Part shown: in pieces, positions 24,802 through 37,094 of the stretch
Position numbering within the stretch: position 1 is the stretch's first letter
Layout: each line of letters starts with the position of its first letter
DNA from: Phoronis australis
Lineage: Eukaryota; Phoronida; Phoronidae
Direction of reading: 5' to 3'
Assembly (NCBI GenBank): GCA_002633005.1
Contig: NMRA01000631.1
Location: 2,256-64,255, forward strand
DNA: 62,000 nt
The notes under the pieces: generated by a model
What the model was told of the DNA's origin: nothing
Seen by the model: the letters and a program-made list of their open reading frames with translations, nothing else
Database searches by the model: none
Made by a program: the position numbers and the translations under genes

Positions 24802-27660
24802 TATATGTAGTCCTAGGTAGAATCTATCGCGGAGACCAGGATAGAGTTCAATAACACCAGTGACCTTTTAAAAAACACGTGACAATCCTTACAATCTCAG
24901 AGGATTTATGAATCTTCGCATTCCCATTCAACATAACAGTGATGGCCTGGCTGCACGGTTTTAGATTTTTACCACTCAAACTTTGGAAAATAGACACTAT
25001 GTATTAGCTAGACTTTAGTTTTACAATTTGTACATTTACAACTATATTGTATTTTCATCTATTCGTTACAGTCTTTATATGATATCTCAACGTAATATTT
25101 AGAAATTTGTTTTACTACAGGTACCTCACTGTACTTCCACCAAGCGATCTAGATTAGGTACAATGCTTCAAATAAGTTTTTGTTAGTCAGCTTCTCCATT
25201 ATATATTAGCTCTTGGCTTGTTTTGTCAGTGTCTTCTGACCTTTTATATATATCTGTACATTTGTAAATACTCCACTTTTGTTATCATTCTAATATTGCG
25301 TTTCATGCGACTAGCCTTTGCCTAATGTCTATATTTTTGAATGCACGGTGAGTATAAATAAAGATGCAGGCACGTATGTGTTACTCAGTATCTGCTGGGC
25401 ATGTCGCACCAGCGGGTATAGCTTGACTGGCCACTTCAGTTCCGCGGTCTACATAATGTACACTAAATGTTATCGGTTTGAGCAGCCAGACAAAATACAA
25501 CAGTGAAATATACGTTGCCGATTACAAATTAATGTCTAAATCTAAAAGTTACGGACAATATAATATATTCTTTCATTTATCATTAAAAAACAGAAAGTGC
25601 AGTGCAACTGAATGTGTGGAAATAACAGCGTCTGGGGGAAAGAGCATGGTGAGGTAATTCTTAACCTTCATGAAGTTCCTTCAAGTTTATTTTGCTATCA
25701 ATTGTAAACCCATAGAAATATATTACATTTTCTGAATTCTCAGTGACTGAATAGTCTTAACTCTTGCCTTGAAATGTTGCAAGTCGTTTATAAATTCAAA
25801 TGACTGCCATTTTTGTGAAAATTGCATTTTTTGATTGTGCCTTACGATTTGTAATTACTCTTAAACAACAGAAAGATTATCCATCGTTTTGTAAATGATC
25901 CAAGTCTTCATATCTTTTATTAGAAGAAAAATAAAAAGTCTGAGAAACGGTTCGCTCAGCCTTAGACTAGAAGTATGCTTGACAGACCCATGAGTCTGTA
26001 ATCGGAGTTTAAAATTGCTGACAGTATCAAAAAAGGCTTGAAAATGGGCAACAAAGGTTTGAAGTTGTCTCAAATAACTTGCACATTTTGCAGACAAGCG
26101 ATGCGTTTAAAGAATTATGGCTACGAATGAAAATAATGACGCAGTTTTATACAATACTTATTATATACACCCTTGCTTTCTGAAAATACTAATTATTTAA
26201 TTTTGTGTGAAATTGTAGAGCGGTCACCATATCATATCTTTGAACACCAGCAATGCTGCATGGTACAAATTACAAGTCAGTGGCCCTGGAGAAATGTGAT
26301 TCCCACCCTCTTCCTCCCAGTTTTCGTCATTCTCTCGTACTTCCACGTGGCCGGCGCTTTTTATTGCCCATCTTACCAGAGATTACCTATTATACTTATT
26401 TACCTGTATTCATTTTATTGTAATTGTACTAGTCATAATAAATGACCTTATATCGCCTACATCAGTCTCCTTTCATCTCTGGTAACGAGCTTGCGACGCA
26501 CGTATCATTTATCTATTATCCGGGACATATGTCGATCATAAATGTGAATCGCAGTACTAAGCTACCATAAGAATATGTGCCAGTGGATAGTTTGTGTATG
26601 AAGAGGAACTATATCTTGACTGCTACACAAGTCAGCCGTTGGTGAGGATGCCCTTTCATAGGCTGCGAGTCATGTGTGGACAATAGCTTATTTCCTTTCC
26701 TGGAAGAAACATGAGACCTAGTGACACTCTGGTCTAGTTTAGGGTCAGATTTTGGGCACAAAACAGTCAAGTGACATGCTGTTGTGTTTACTTTCAAGGA
26801 TTTAATTGCGGATGTTATCGAGGCTGAATGAGATTACATGAAGGAAAGTCACGTGCCGAAACTGGACCCTTTTTACTAGCGCTTCTATAGGCCATTGAAA
26901 CTAGATCCCAGTGAAATACCTGTCCTTTCTCACGTAGTGACATTAACTTTTCCTTTCAGAAGAAAGGCTTTATACTAATGGTAAAAACTTTTCAATTTGG
27001 TACACATTATGGGGAAATGTCATTCAGTGACTGCATCGATTGTCTTATTGTCAGTAGAAAGCCCGTTAATGTTACACTTTGATGATCAACAGGCAAGTTT
27101 GTCACTAATTATTGAAAACAATATGTCTTCAGTTTAAAGCCCCATACAGTACAGTTGTGCTTATTTTTTATAAAGTTGAAATGATTACCGATTATGCTTG
27201 CGAATTTCATTTTCCTGTTGACCTATAGAAATGTGCAGCAATCATAATGAAGTATTCCCTTTGTTTGCATTTGATTTGTTTGTGTGTGTAATTATTTTTA
27301 GAGCTTTCTTAAGAAGGCCTTTGAACAATTTTAAGTTTTGTGATAACTTGTCTACAACAAAAGTTCCACATGCAAGAAAAGTATGTTTTCAATTACAGGT
27401 AGCTGGATAAGAATCTGCTATGCACAGGATTCGAGAATAAACATTTATCAGTGTATTTAAAAACAAAATGGCAAACTGAACAACCACATACATACAAAGA
27501 AACAACATTGTTAAAAACAATTGTAATTTTCCCACTGCAACGGAGTTTATAATCAGGCATATCAAGGGCTGACTTTCTGAATCAGGTTCAATTCTCTCAG
27601 GTTATTGCTGAAGGATTGTTTTTCACTTTGTCCAAAGGTAAAATTGACGGTCAGGCGGCT
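24802..27660. other. Gene-free stretch
   Basis: The 5' exons of the 8.2-24.6 kb gene should lie here or further right, but none could be identified. AATAAA words occur (for example near 25357 and 27440) without an assignable gene. Confidence 0.4.
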
Positions 27661-27664
27661 GGTT

Positions 27665-30019
27665 TCAGTCGTTTTCTCTCACCTGTAACAGAATAGTCAG
27701 AAAAATATCAGCAAATTATAAAAGAAAACACAAGACAAAACTACTTTTTAAAGCAAAACATAATTGACGTTTCATCTTCATGTTTATATGTAGAAACTAA
27801 TAATCTTTGTACCCAAGTCTTTTAAGATCTGAATTAAAATATGTGAAAAAGGCTAAAAGTGATTAACATGACACGTAAAATGTGATTCTGATCTCAACAA
27901 GTAAAACTCATTCTAGGTGTCAATATTTATTCCAAAGCAATGTTACGACATTTACTAAATAGCTTATCCAAGTTAATTCGGTAACTAATCTGGTAGTCCT
28001 CAAACCGGTCTCCAATCTCCCTACTCAGACTCGAATCACACTCAAACTCAAACTTCATACTCAACTCGAGTACAGACTCAGCTTTGGTGTATTCAATGTC
28101 ATACTCGAAAAATCTGTTCTCGAAATTTCGAGCATGTACTCAATTTTCGAGTATACTCGAACTGAAGTGTATCTAATCAATATTTCGAGTAAGATTCTGA
28201 GTAAAATTCCGAGTATATGCTCCAAATTTCAAGTTTGGTCTGGCAGTGTGCTTGAAATCGTACTCGAAAATAAATACGAGCGAGAGAACAAAATATCGAA
28301 AGGCCCCCGACAGACACAGCAAATCTAAGATAAACAAAAATTAATTCCTCTTACCATATTTCAGCGCTTCAATTTCAGTTCAGAGAAAATAATTTTCGTT
28401 TTAAACCTTCTTATTCTTCACTTTATTAACNGCCGCCAATTCATAAACTCCTTACTCTACGATTCCTGGCAACAGGCGCATTCTAATCCCTTGTCGGCGA
28501 GTCATTACAAAGTGTCGAAAGCAGTTGTGGGAAAAGTCGTGTGAGAAGTTTGTGCTGCCTTTATTTCAGTAGGTGTGTCTACGGTTTGTAGGGTTTCCAA
28601 CAGACGAGGAGGCAAGGAAAGTTAAAAACAGTTTGCTTCCCTGTCAGTTACATTTCACGTCATAGTTTAGTCATCTATAATTCCTCAATCCCCGAATGAT
28701 ATTCCAGATTTTGTTTGCCGATTTTTAAGTTAACGTCTCATCCCGTTCACTGGTGAACTCTGAATGCCTGCACATGTATTGTTTTTAACTCAAGCGCCAA
28801 ATGTCAACTAACTTGATATATCCCGGTAAAATACAAAGATACAGTATCAAAGTTTTAACATTAGCGTACTAGGTCAATGAGCTATACTCGAAATGCGACA
28901 TTAGATACGTTTTTTGAGTACGACTCCAGTGAGCACGATTTTGAGTATGAAATCTCGAGTATGAAATCTCGAGTATGAAATCTCGAGTATGAAATCTCGA
29001 GTATGAAATCTCGAGTATGAAATCTCGAGTATGAGTACGAGTCTGAGTACGGAGATTGGAGACCGGGCCCTGGGCGTGGGGTTCGCTATAAAATAAGGAA
29101 ACTCACTCATCTAGAGAATTTTATTGGACATAGCATAGTTTTGAAGAGAACCTGCAGTGAAAAAGTCACCCTTGACTTCTGAGCGTCACGTACCATACAC
29201 CTCTTATATAGGGTGCACTCCCACCTAAGACAATATGTGAATATGTGCTGCTAGCTTACCCGGCATCCGAGTTCCAGGTGAGTTTCCGAAAAGAAACACT
29301 TAGTTCCACTCAATGAATCCGTTATTCAGTGGGGTAACTGGTGGGGATAACATCACCGAACGATGTCCATAGAAACTGATTGCTAAAAACTTACCAAGTA
29401 ACGATATGTAGTCTCCCAATGGAAATGCATAGAGCACACACGTGGCTTCGGCATCCACACACTTTTTGTCAATTGGTTGACCCTTTTTATGACCGCAATT
29501 CTCCACCCCTGTAGTAACCTTAGGTCTTTTGGGAATTTGTGACCACCTGTCGAAGACTTGAACCAGGGAAAATAGCAATAATAAGGCTTACCGATGACGT
29601 ATCGATAGCAAATTCCGTCTTTTTACTAGCCAGTCAGTTAGCTGTATGAAGACTGTCGTCAAAATACAGATAGGTACCACTGTGTGTTAAACGGGAACAT
29701 TTGTACGGAATTGGTGAGTTAAAAAATCAGTGAATTGTGTTCAGTCAAAATTAGCACCACTAGGGCCTAAATTGAATCAGAGCCAAAGTGTTTTTTTAGT
29801 TCCGTGGAGAGTAAAAACATGTTATTGTTTTATTAGCCTTCAACGTACATGATGGCCAAACAAAATTGGCAGATCACATTCAGGATATGACACAAACAAC
29901 ACTGCAGATTTTCTCACCTGGCCCCACCTGCTAAGAACTACCCACACCGCCACTCCGCTTATGGCGAGTTGAGCAACGTAACTTCGAAGTCGCGCTGATA
30001 AGTTGTCAACGGCAATGTG
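27665..30019 (-). CDS. Tentative two-exon fragment of a small membrane protein
   Basis: A minus-strand exon at 29918-30019, with acceptor TAG (weak) and donor GTGAGA (good), encodes 34 residues. It has a basic stretch L-S-A-R-L-R-S-Y and then a hydrophobic helix L-A-I-S-G-V-A-V-W-V-V-L-S, ending R-W-G-Q. It ends in phase 0 and can join an acceptor TTACAG at 27683-27688, giving V-R-E-N-D and a stop at 27665-27667. No start codon or upstream exon was found and no family was recognised. The 2.2-kb intron would contain the inverted-repeat element at 28005-29066 and the THAP fragment. A chance open frame is a real alternative. Confidence 0.25.
28005..29066. mobile_element. Inverted-repeat element rich in CTCGAGTA motifs
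   Basis: The left end (28005-28033, CCGGTCTCCAATCTCC...) and right end (29038-29066) are inverted copies differing at one base in 29. Inside each end, variants of ACTCGAGTA and GAGTATGA recur (28020-28290 and 28900-29040). Next to the right end is an exact six-copy 14-bp repeat. No transposase is seen in the middle, which contains one N at 28431. No target duplication is obvious. It is probably a non-autonomous DNA transposon with sub-terminal satellite repeats. Confidence 0.6.
28943..29034 (+). repeat. 14-bp tandem repeat (GAGTATGAAATCTC) x 6.6
   Basis: Six identical units start at 28943, 28957, 28971, 28985, 28999 and 29013, followed by a partial seventh. Each unit boundary makes CTCGAG. 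It sits just inside the right terminal repeat of the 28005-29066 element. Confidence 0.9.
29383..29622 (-). pseudogene. THAP zinc-finger domain fragment
   Basis: The minus-strand frame reads H-K-F-P-K-D-L-R, then a conserved Trp in Q-G-W-R-I-A-V-I, then W-M-P-K-P-R-V-C-S-M-H-F. This is the order of the C-terminal half of a THAP domain: F-P, W, a Pro and the C-x-x-H-F pair. Upstream, Y-Y-C-Y-F-P-W-F-K-S-S should hold the first CxxC-type pair, but only one Cys is present and a Phe (TTC) stands where the second is expected. There is no Met before the in-frame TAA at 29623-29625, and the frame ends at TAG 29383-29385. THAP domains occur in host DNA-binding proteins and in P-element-like transposases; which source applies cannot be told. 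It is probably a decayed copy. Confidence 0.55.
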
Positions 30020-31555
30020 CTATTTGAGGTTGTGTTCGGCCAAATCGGGCGGTCCAGTTTATTCTCAATCCACAGCTAATTAAAATATCTATTGCAGTTC
30101 ATAGGACAAATGTACAAATGGAAGCAACACATACACACAAAAATAAACATAAAGTAAACTTTTTACAATTTACACACAACATACACGATGTAATAAAACA
30201 TCGTGATGGATTCAATGGAATGAAGAATTCGCACCCAAAACAGTATGTGCATGTGGCCGGAATGTTTTAGCAAGATCAACGGAACCGCTGACGTGCGCAC
30301 ATCGAGTGAATCCTTAACAACAAAGATACACATTTTAAAAATATTTCCCTTAGAGTGAACAACACAGAAAAACTTAAAATTGTCGTCAGTCATTTGAAAA
30401 TGTGGACTCCTAAGGAATAAAAAGCCGACACCTTTCAAGAGTTTCGATCAACGGATTTGACGCGTAGAAAGGTGGACGCCAACAAATATTATTGCCACTT
30501 GGGAACACAACTCTAGTGAAACTAGCCCAAAATAGCATTAACGTGTGGCGTCTTGACGATCATAATCATTCAAGAACCTTGGTAGATCAAGAAAGATGGA
30601 CGAAAAGTTGTCATTAGGGGGCGCAGCACAACTCGCCGTCAAAAGCAACTCAATGAATATAGAGTGAAGCACTTAGGAACTTTCAGTTCTAAAGCCTTGA
30701 AACCCATTCTAAAATGAAAAACGACTAAAAACGAGAACAATTACAAAATACTAAATACACTAAATTAAACACTGATTAATTGGCACAAGGTGTGCTTTTA
30801 CTGAACCTTTTAGAAACTAATTCCTCACATGGCATGCTGACTTCAAGTGGTTTAATAGATACCAAAATTAAATACTAAACTATCAAATATGACAATAGAA
30901 GGCGCTGCATCAAGTAGGACTTCCTAAAATGCCTGGTCTACTGCATAAAAGCGAATTGTCATTTATTGAATTTAAAATCCTGCAACGGGTTTACAAGACA
31001 CGGTTACGGACGCAGGACATCGCAAAGAAATGACTGCAATATCAGGTGACCACACAATCAAAACGGCACATGCGCAATCACTATAATAACTGGTCCCTAG
31101 CTAGGAAATCATGCCGTGCGTACACTCGGACCTTTGCCATCATAGGATACGTGTACATGTACAGTGGATAATTGTCTACTAAGCACATGATCTATACAAA
31201 AATGAATATTTACGGTTGCCCCAAGATCAAAACCAAATTGACAATAGCAATGCCGAACATAGACAGTACCACAGTCAATGCGGAACGTTGAAATCCATTT
31301 TAGATTGTACTGCAAACGGTGCGGTGCTTCTAGGGATGTTTATTTAGAATAATAAAATGTCATTAATTGATGCAGTATACTCCGAACGCGTTTGCAAATA
31401 GGAAGGTGTCGTCACATATGGAATAGAAAGTTATTATCTAAATTTCATGAAAACATATCATAGATTACAAATTGCCATTTGAAGGCAATGAGATAGCCCG
31501 ACCCGTCCATCGGTTGCTAAGTTAATAAGAATACAGGGGGGGGTTTAGAAAATAC
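30020..31555. other. Gene-free stretch
   Basis: No exon chain, RNA or repeat was recognised on either strand. Confidence 0.45.
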
Positions 31556-31560
31556 ACCGC

Positions 31561-33476
31561 CATAAGCTTTTTCAACAAATTAACAGTGCAAGCAAGAACT
31601 CCAAAGACTACTGGAACATCATCAATAAAATACGCGGCAGTCAACAACAATCCTCTTATCCAGTCATCAACCACAATGGTAACCTAGCCTCAAGTAGCAG
31701 TGGCAAGTGTGACATGTTTATCAAATTTTTCACGAACAAAAGCCACATTATACCAACTGAAGTAAGTAACTTTTCCTTTCTTCGTGAACGTTGTCTCAAT
31801 CAACAGTCTGATATCCCAGCTAATCAAAGTGATGTCCGGAAGTATCTCAATGACAGCTTTAATCACCAGCAAGATGATCAAAATGATTGCCAACGAAATT
31901 ACCATGCCCTTAACCAATTTGTTTAACAAACTTCTTCAACTAGGTATATATATCCGTCTTCTTGGAAACATGAAATCTCAAATTATCGCCCAATAACTTT
32001 ACTTAACACCCTATCCAAAATCTTCGAGATCATTGCTCAAAGTATTCTTACATTTCTCAAACAAAACAACTTGATCTATCATCGTCACTTTGTTTTTTTG
32101 CGTGGTAACAGCACCGTGGCACAATGTGCTGAAATAGCACATGAGATTCATTTATATTTTGAGAAGGGCGAGAGTGTCAGGTCCACTTTTCTAGATATAG
32201 CTTAAGCTTTGGACCGTATCCCTCACGACCTTCTACTTCACAAACTTCGATCCTATGGTATTACTGGGAATCTTTTAAACAAGATCACCTCATATCTCTC
32301 CGATCGTACATACAGTGTTCGTGACAACGGGTACTTTCAACTTTATCAACTACTGGATTTGTAAACGCAAGTGTACCGCAGGGTAGCGTATTGGGCCATC
32401 TTCTCTTCGTGGTTTATATTAATGACCTTCCTGATAACCCGTCATGTAGCACATACCTTTATGCAGATGACACGGCGCTTTTTTACCCCTTCGCAGGGAG
32501 GAGTACTGAAAGTTCTTTGCAGCTTCAACACGACTTGAATAAACTCAGCTATTGATCATAAGAATGGAGAATGAATTTTAAAGGAGCAAAAAGCGTTGCC
32601 CTCACCTTCTCCAAATCTATTAAGAATGCTTTCTTCCTTGTTGACCCGTCTTATGACCTTAAACTGAATGATGAAATCATTCCTAGAAAACATTGGCACA
32701 GACATCTTGGTATACTGATAGATGAAAAACTCTCATTCACACCTCACGCTCGGGAGCTCGTACAAAAAAAACAGAAACTAATTAACCCTCTTAAGCTTTT
32801 CTCTCGTCATCTGAATTATACACATTTAAAAGTTCTGTTAAAGTCCTTTATACTTCCACAGATCGATAATTGTGATATTATATATCAGTCTGCCAATACT
32901 GGTGCACTCCAACATTAGGTAAAATTACAGTATCAAGCTGCCTTACTCATAACTGGAGCTTACAGGGCATCCAATACTGTTAAGGTTTTGAAAAGTCTCA
33001 AGTGGCCCAAACTGTCTACTCGACGCAACCTTCACATAGCCATATTTTCTTTCAAAGTAATGAACAATGTCAACAACGACTCTGTTAAAAAAATATTTGA
33101 TCCATACACTAGACAAGGCCATCGTAGTGGTTTGAGATCCTCCGCCCCATATGCAATTCCTCCGTCGTTCAGTCAGGCATTCAGAAGGTCTTCAGTTATG
33201 ATGTGCATGAACAATTGGAATGCTCTTCCAGTCTCTGTTATGGAAAGCAACTCTTTTAAGAGAAAAAAAAATAATTTTAGAACTGTTTTTCATAATTTTG
33301 ATAACTCAACACCCTTGACTCAATTCTCCCTTCTCCGTGATAACGAAATAGCATTGTACAAACCAAGATGCGGTCTTTTCCTCAACTCCGGCAAGTTTAG
33401 GCACAACTTTAGTAATGTCTCTCCAAACTGTAAATGTGGCGACCATCAATCTTATCCTCTTGTTTTCTTCAAATGA
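31561..33476 (+). mobile_element. CR1/L2/jockey-like LINE, reverse transcriptase corpse
   Basis: Starts with N-S-K-D-Y-W-N-I-I-N-K-I, the linker that precedes the reverse transcriptase. F-L-D-I-A then a stop then [10 protein letters not shown] follows at about 32190-32235, Y-A-D-D-T at 32460-32474 (catalytic pair intact), H-L-G-I-L-I-D-E-K-L-S-F and Q-I-D-N-C-D-I-I-Y. The C-terminal region has L-K-W-P-K-L-S-T-R-R-N-L-H and W-N-A-L-P-V-S-V. In-frame stops (for example at 32202) and frameshifts show it is inactive. The endonuclease and ORF1 are missing, so it is 5'-truncated. The clade assignment is by general pattern only. Confidence 0.8.
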
Positions 33477-34416
33477 TTGTCCTTTCATCGAATACCTGAG
33501 AGACCCACTCTTTCTTTCTTTCACTCAGTGAAAACCAATCAATTGTAAAAGATCTCAATTCTTGTAATAATATCCCTACTAAAGTTACATTATCATTGAT
33601 TCAAATGGTAGTCCTAACTTTGACCTTGTTCTCAATGAATTCCTCCTAAGCAACGTTAGCAAATTTTTATGTATCGCTTATAGATATTATTGCTTCTGAC
33701 TTCCATGCATGAATCTGTACATGTTTTTGTTTTTACATGTTCATAATAGCATACCTAGATATTGGAACACCTACATTAGATACTACTTTTAAAAATGTAT
33801 ATACCTCTATGAATATTACTTTCATTTATGAATTGTCTACAACCCAGATATAATGCTTCGCGATTTCTGGGTTTGTCATTACTTCTTGGTATGTTCTGTG
33901 TATTCTTCAATAAACATATATCATTATAATGCTCTATAGGAACACATCCAACAAATTTTAAATGACACTGCAAAGGATTAAGGAGATGCAGCCGTAGACG
34001 AAAAACAAACCAAAACCGCCACTACGTTGCGCAGGATACGTCAAATCTGTCCGAAATTGGGAAAGCATTATCGCCTCTTTACAGAAACCTATTTTCCAAA
34101 TTTCAGAAAAATCCAATGAGGAACTCCGAAGATTCATAAGAACACATCTGTCATATCTCATGAGGATCCAGAAAAGGGCTTAGGGGATGTAGCAGCGGGC
34201 GCCGGGCGACCAATGCCTGGACAGAGATGACGGCTGGTGCACCCACATACAGACATGTGGGCGCATAAGAAGTAGCATCTCTCGGGTACGAGTCATTTTT
34301 CCACATTTTTACGATCAGAATTCCCTCTGTCTTTCTCAGCAGTAACCGCAAAGCAAGCAAGATCGGCATAAACCGTGCAGATTTACACATCAAGCGCTGG
34401 ATATTTAAATAGTTGG
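33477..34416. other. Gene-free stretch, partly LINE tail and LicD gene 3' flank
   Basis: The first few hundred bases probably hold the 3' tail of the LINE. The part next to 34417 would be the 3' untranslated region of the minus-strand LicD gene. No canonical minus-strand AATAAA was found close to its stop. Confidence 0.4.
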
Positions 34417-36189
34417 TCAATGTTCTGTTGCCCTGTAATAGTTATACGGAAGATTGCCGTCAGCAAAAAACTGGTCGAGACACGCGTGGTGGCCTGGTTT
34501 TGGACATGGAGCAAAAGCGCCTGTTGAGAATATATACGTTCCTCCTTGCTTGGGATGTGGGACATGCTCATATATTTCAGACCGGTACAAATTTCTGATA
34601 TTAAGACTAGGGCTAGGTGGTGCCTGTATCCAAGTCTTCTCATACAACACCCGGGTGGTGTTGTAACCGGTACGTCTCACATAGTTCAGCGACGAAAGCA
34701 TGGGTTTGGGCGTGAAATCCGTGATCCAATTGTTCGCTCTCATTTTTCTTTCATTGCCATTATCGTATGTGGGAAGAAGCTTACATCCTAAAGGTTCTAA
34801 ATGTGGATTCCATTTATCGGTTTCAGACTGATTTCCTTTGTAGTAGTGAATGTCTGTATCCAAATCCCATGGAATAACACCATTCATCTTAAGTGCACCA
34901 AGAAGAGTACCACAGACAAGCTCCATGACAACGCTTCGTTCATTTGCAAGTTGGGCAGCTTTTTCAACGCACTTTGACATCGTTTTTAAGCAACAAGGAG
35001 GTTCAGCCATTCCTTTTAGAAGTAACGGACACTTTATCGACAGTTCGTTGCAGTCATATTCGAAAACTTTTGGAAAACCTGTAATCTTTGTGACTTTGTA
35101 ACTTCGAGCTAAAGGAAACCAGTACTGTTTGTCGTAATGCTTCTCGATCACTATGTCGTCGACGTGAAACATGGTGTCTGGGCACACCACTCCAATAATG
35201 TTCTGCTTTTTCATATTGAAGAACATTCTGTGAAACAAAAAGTCGTCCTTTTCTTTAATATTTCGCAAAAAATCCTTTAAGAATTCAGTCCGTCCTAAAA
35301 ACGGCCCTGCCATGTATTCACAATACATGCATGAATCTTTAGAGAATTCATACCCGTAAATATACCGAAGCTCATACAGTTTCATATAGACCTGATAGCA
35401 GTTGTTCCACCAGTGTCCATTAAATCCTACACTCGACCCACCTACTATGAGGATGTCATGGCGGAAAGCTGCGTCTACAAGTCTTTCGATTCTTGAGTAA
35501 TTAGTGAATCTGTACACATCTTTTAACACAACTGCGTACTTTGTATCGACTTTGGATACAAGCGTTTGCCATGCACGTGCACTATTTTTAAAGCCTTTCT
35601 TTACTATTTCTGTATTTGCATCCGGGTCGAGAGTGTGTTTTGTGGCAACCACAACTTTAAGCTTGGGGTAGTAATAGCGAATTTGCTTTAAAAGTTGTTC
35701 CACGCCATGTTTGGAATAGTCAGGAAAATTGAGTAAAAGAGTTACTACCTTTTCTAACGGATGAGCGTTCGAACATTTGTCAAATTCCCATCCCTCTTCG
35801 TCAAGAAATAACGGAAATCCGTCTTTTCCACCTAAAGGCCGACCACCTGTTGTACGACCGTTATATACTTCAGGACAGACGTCTAATATTTTTGATTTCG
35901 TCTCGTTTTCATTTCGTGGCAAATCTGCTTCGATTTTTGAATTAATCAAGTCTTCAATCTTCGAAAGTAGTTCTCCCAGTTTTTCTTTAGTTTTTGTTCC
36001 GGCATCAACTCCCTGGCGAATGTTTGCTACCATTTTCCCAATTGCAAAGAGGTGGATATTTGTCGTTGGTGGGACGACTGCGCGACTACATTCAAAATAT
36101 CCCTGGGATTTTAAGATTGCAAGTGCCATGAACAACGTTATACCTATAAACAGAATGAGTTTTTTCTTTCGCAACCTCAGACATCTCAT
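34417..36189 (-). CDS. LicD-domain / fukutin-related (FKRP-like) type II membrane transferase
   Basis: An uninterrupted 590-codon frame. The Met at 36187-36189 is chosen because a spliced acceptor (T-rich tract, CAG at 36217-36219) lies just before it, so a 5' UTR exon is upstream. A basic N-terminus (R-L-R-K-K-K) is followed by one membrane helix at residues 11-29, so the protein should be Golgi-type II. Residues about 145-345 resemble the glycosyltransferase-like part of fukutin-related proteins, with a Cys-rich bend (D-S-C-M-Y-C-E-Y) before A-G-P-F-L-G-R. The LicD nucleotidyltransferase-fold domain fills about 395-590: E-L-V-C-G-T-L-L-G-A-L-K-M-N-G-V-I-P-W-D-L-D-T-D is the diagnostic block with the metal-binding acidic residues. 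FKRP and fukutin transfer ribitol phosphate onto alpha-dystroglycan. LicD-like paralogues are common in invertebrates, so the exact substrate is unknown. No defects were seen. Confidence 0.85.
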   Translation of the reverse strand: MRCLRLRKKKLILFIGITLFMALAILKSQGYFECSRAVVPPTTNIHLFAIGKMVANIRQGVDAGTKTKEKLGELLSKIEDLINSKIEADLPRNENETKSKILDVCPEVYNGRTTGGRPLGGKDGFPLFLDEEGWEFDKCSNAHPLEKVVTLLLNFPDYSKHGVEQLLKQIRYYYPKLKVVVATKHTLDPDANTEIVKKGFKNSARAWQTLVSKVDTKYAVVLKDVYRFTNYSRIERLVDAAFRHDILIVGGSSVGFNGHWWNNCYQVYMKLYELRYIYGYEFSKDSCMYCEYMAGPFLGRTEFLKDFLRNIKEKDDFLFHRMFFNMKKQNIIGVVCPDTMFHVDDIVIEKHYDKQYWFPLARSYKVTKITGFPKVFEYDCNELSIKCPLLLKGMAEPPCCLKTMSKCVEKAAQLANERSVVMELVCGTLLGALKMNGVIPWDLDTDIHYYKGNQSETDKWNPHLEPLGCKLLPTYDNGNERKMRANNWITDFTPKPMLSSLNYVRRTGYNTTRVLYEKTWIQAPPSPSLNIRNLYRSEIYEHVPHPKQGGTYIFSTGAFAPCPKPGHHACLDQFFADGNLPYNYYRATEH

Positions 36190-36779
36190 GTTGTTTTGTG
36201 AGGTTTTCTCAAGTACCTGAAAAAAAAACAAAAAGTGAATCATTATGGTATCAACCGGTTTTTTTTATTTTTTTATTTTTTACACCGTTTTGTCTAGGTA
36301 CGGTGGTGCTAAAAAGGACCACTGAACTGTTCACGGATCTCTTACAAATATGGTTGAACAACACACTGAGGAATTTCATGATGCGATATGCTTGGAGCAT
36401 TGAAAGCTCTGACTACCCATCTCTCGCCCATGCCGTTTTAGGGCCATTAATGCAATGTTCTTCGAAATACCGGTATCGTATGGACGCAAAAGTTGCGAAA
36501 TTTTGCTGAATTTATTTTGGATAAAACGTAAGCGTTCAAATAATGCGAGGATACATATCTGCACAATGGGATTTTCCCATTTGTGCTATTTATATGGTGT
36601 AACTTTCTTTGAAAGATTGTATCTTCATATTACATATACACTTGAAAACGATATAGGTATTTGTCAGTTTGATAACAGGGCACAATTTTCTATGTGTAGC
36701 CATTTGTTATTTGGGTTGGTAGTCTTGATGTTGAAATGAACTACCGCCACCGTGTTCGACTGGATAGCTTTTATCGGAC

Positions 36780-36935
36780 CACCGTCTCTAGCTGATCCCA
36801 GTAGAAACGGTGAAGCTTCTATAGGAGCTTCAACGCCAGAAGCGTTTCGGCGAATTATGCCTCACATTGATTAAAACATCAAAGTCGTGTAGTTATAAGT
36901 ACCTTTTTCGCATAGAGCCGAGGGTCACCTTAGGT
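36780..36935 (-). repeat. Dispersed foldback repeat, left arm
   Basis: On the minus strand it reads GGTACTTATAACTACACGAC, then TTTTAATCAATGTGAGGCAT and AATTCGCCGAAACGCTTCTG. It is the inverse of 37095-37300 and matches the plus-strand copy at 24161. Confidence 0.6.
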
Positions 36936-37094
36936 GGCCGTCAAGTCTTTAATTCCTTCCAACTCGGACAAATATTCCCGTAATCAAACTTTTCCTTCGA
37001 GCAGTAATTCATTCATTCAGTTGGTCAAATCGGCAACAGACCATTTTTCACTGCGAGGGCTCCTATTTTTACCGCGCCTGCCAGGAGCGCGCGC

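Noticed and set aside
29395-29546. A second open frame (W-S-Q-I-P-K-R-P-K...) over the THAP fragment, which would join to 27682 as L-L-G-E-R-K-R-L
   Set aside because: The overlapping frame shows a clear THAP pattern, whereas this one matches nothing known and has no phase-compatible upstream exon.
34850-36220. Several plus-strand open frames of 80-150 codons
   Set aside because: They lie antisense to the LicD coding exon and mirror its codons; no domain of their own.
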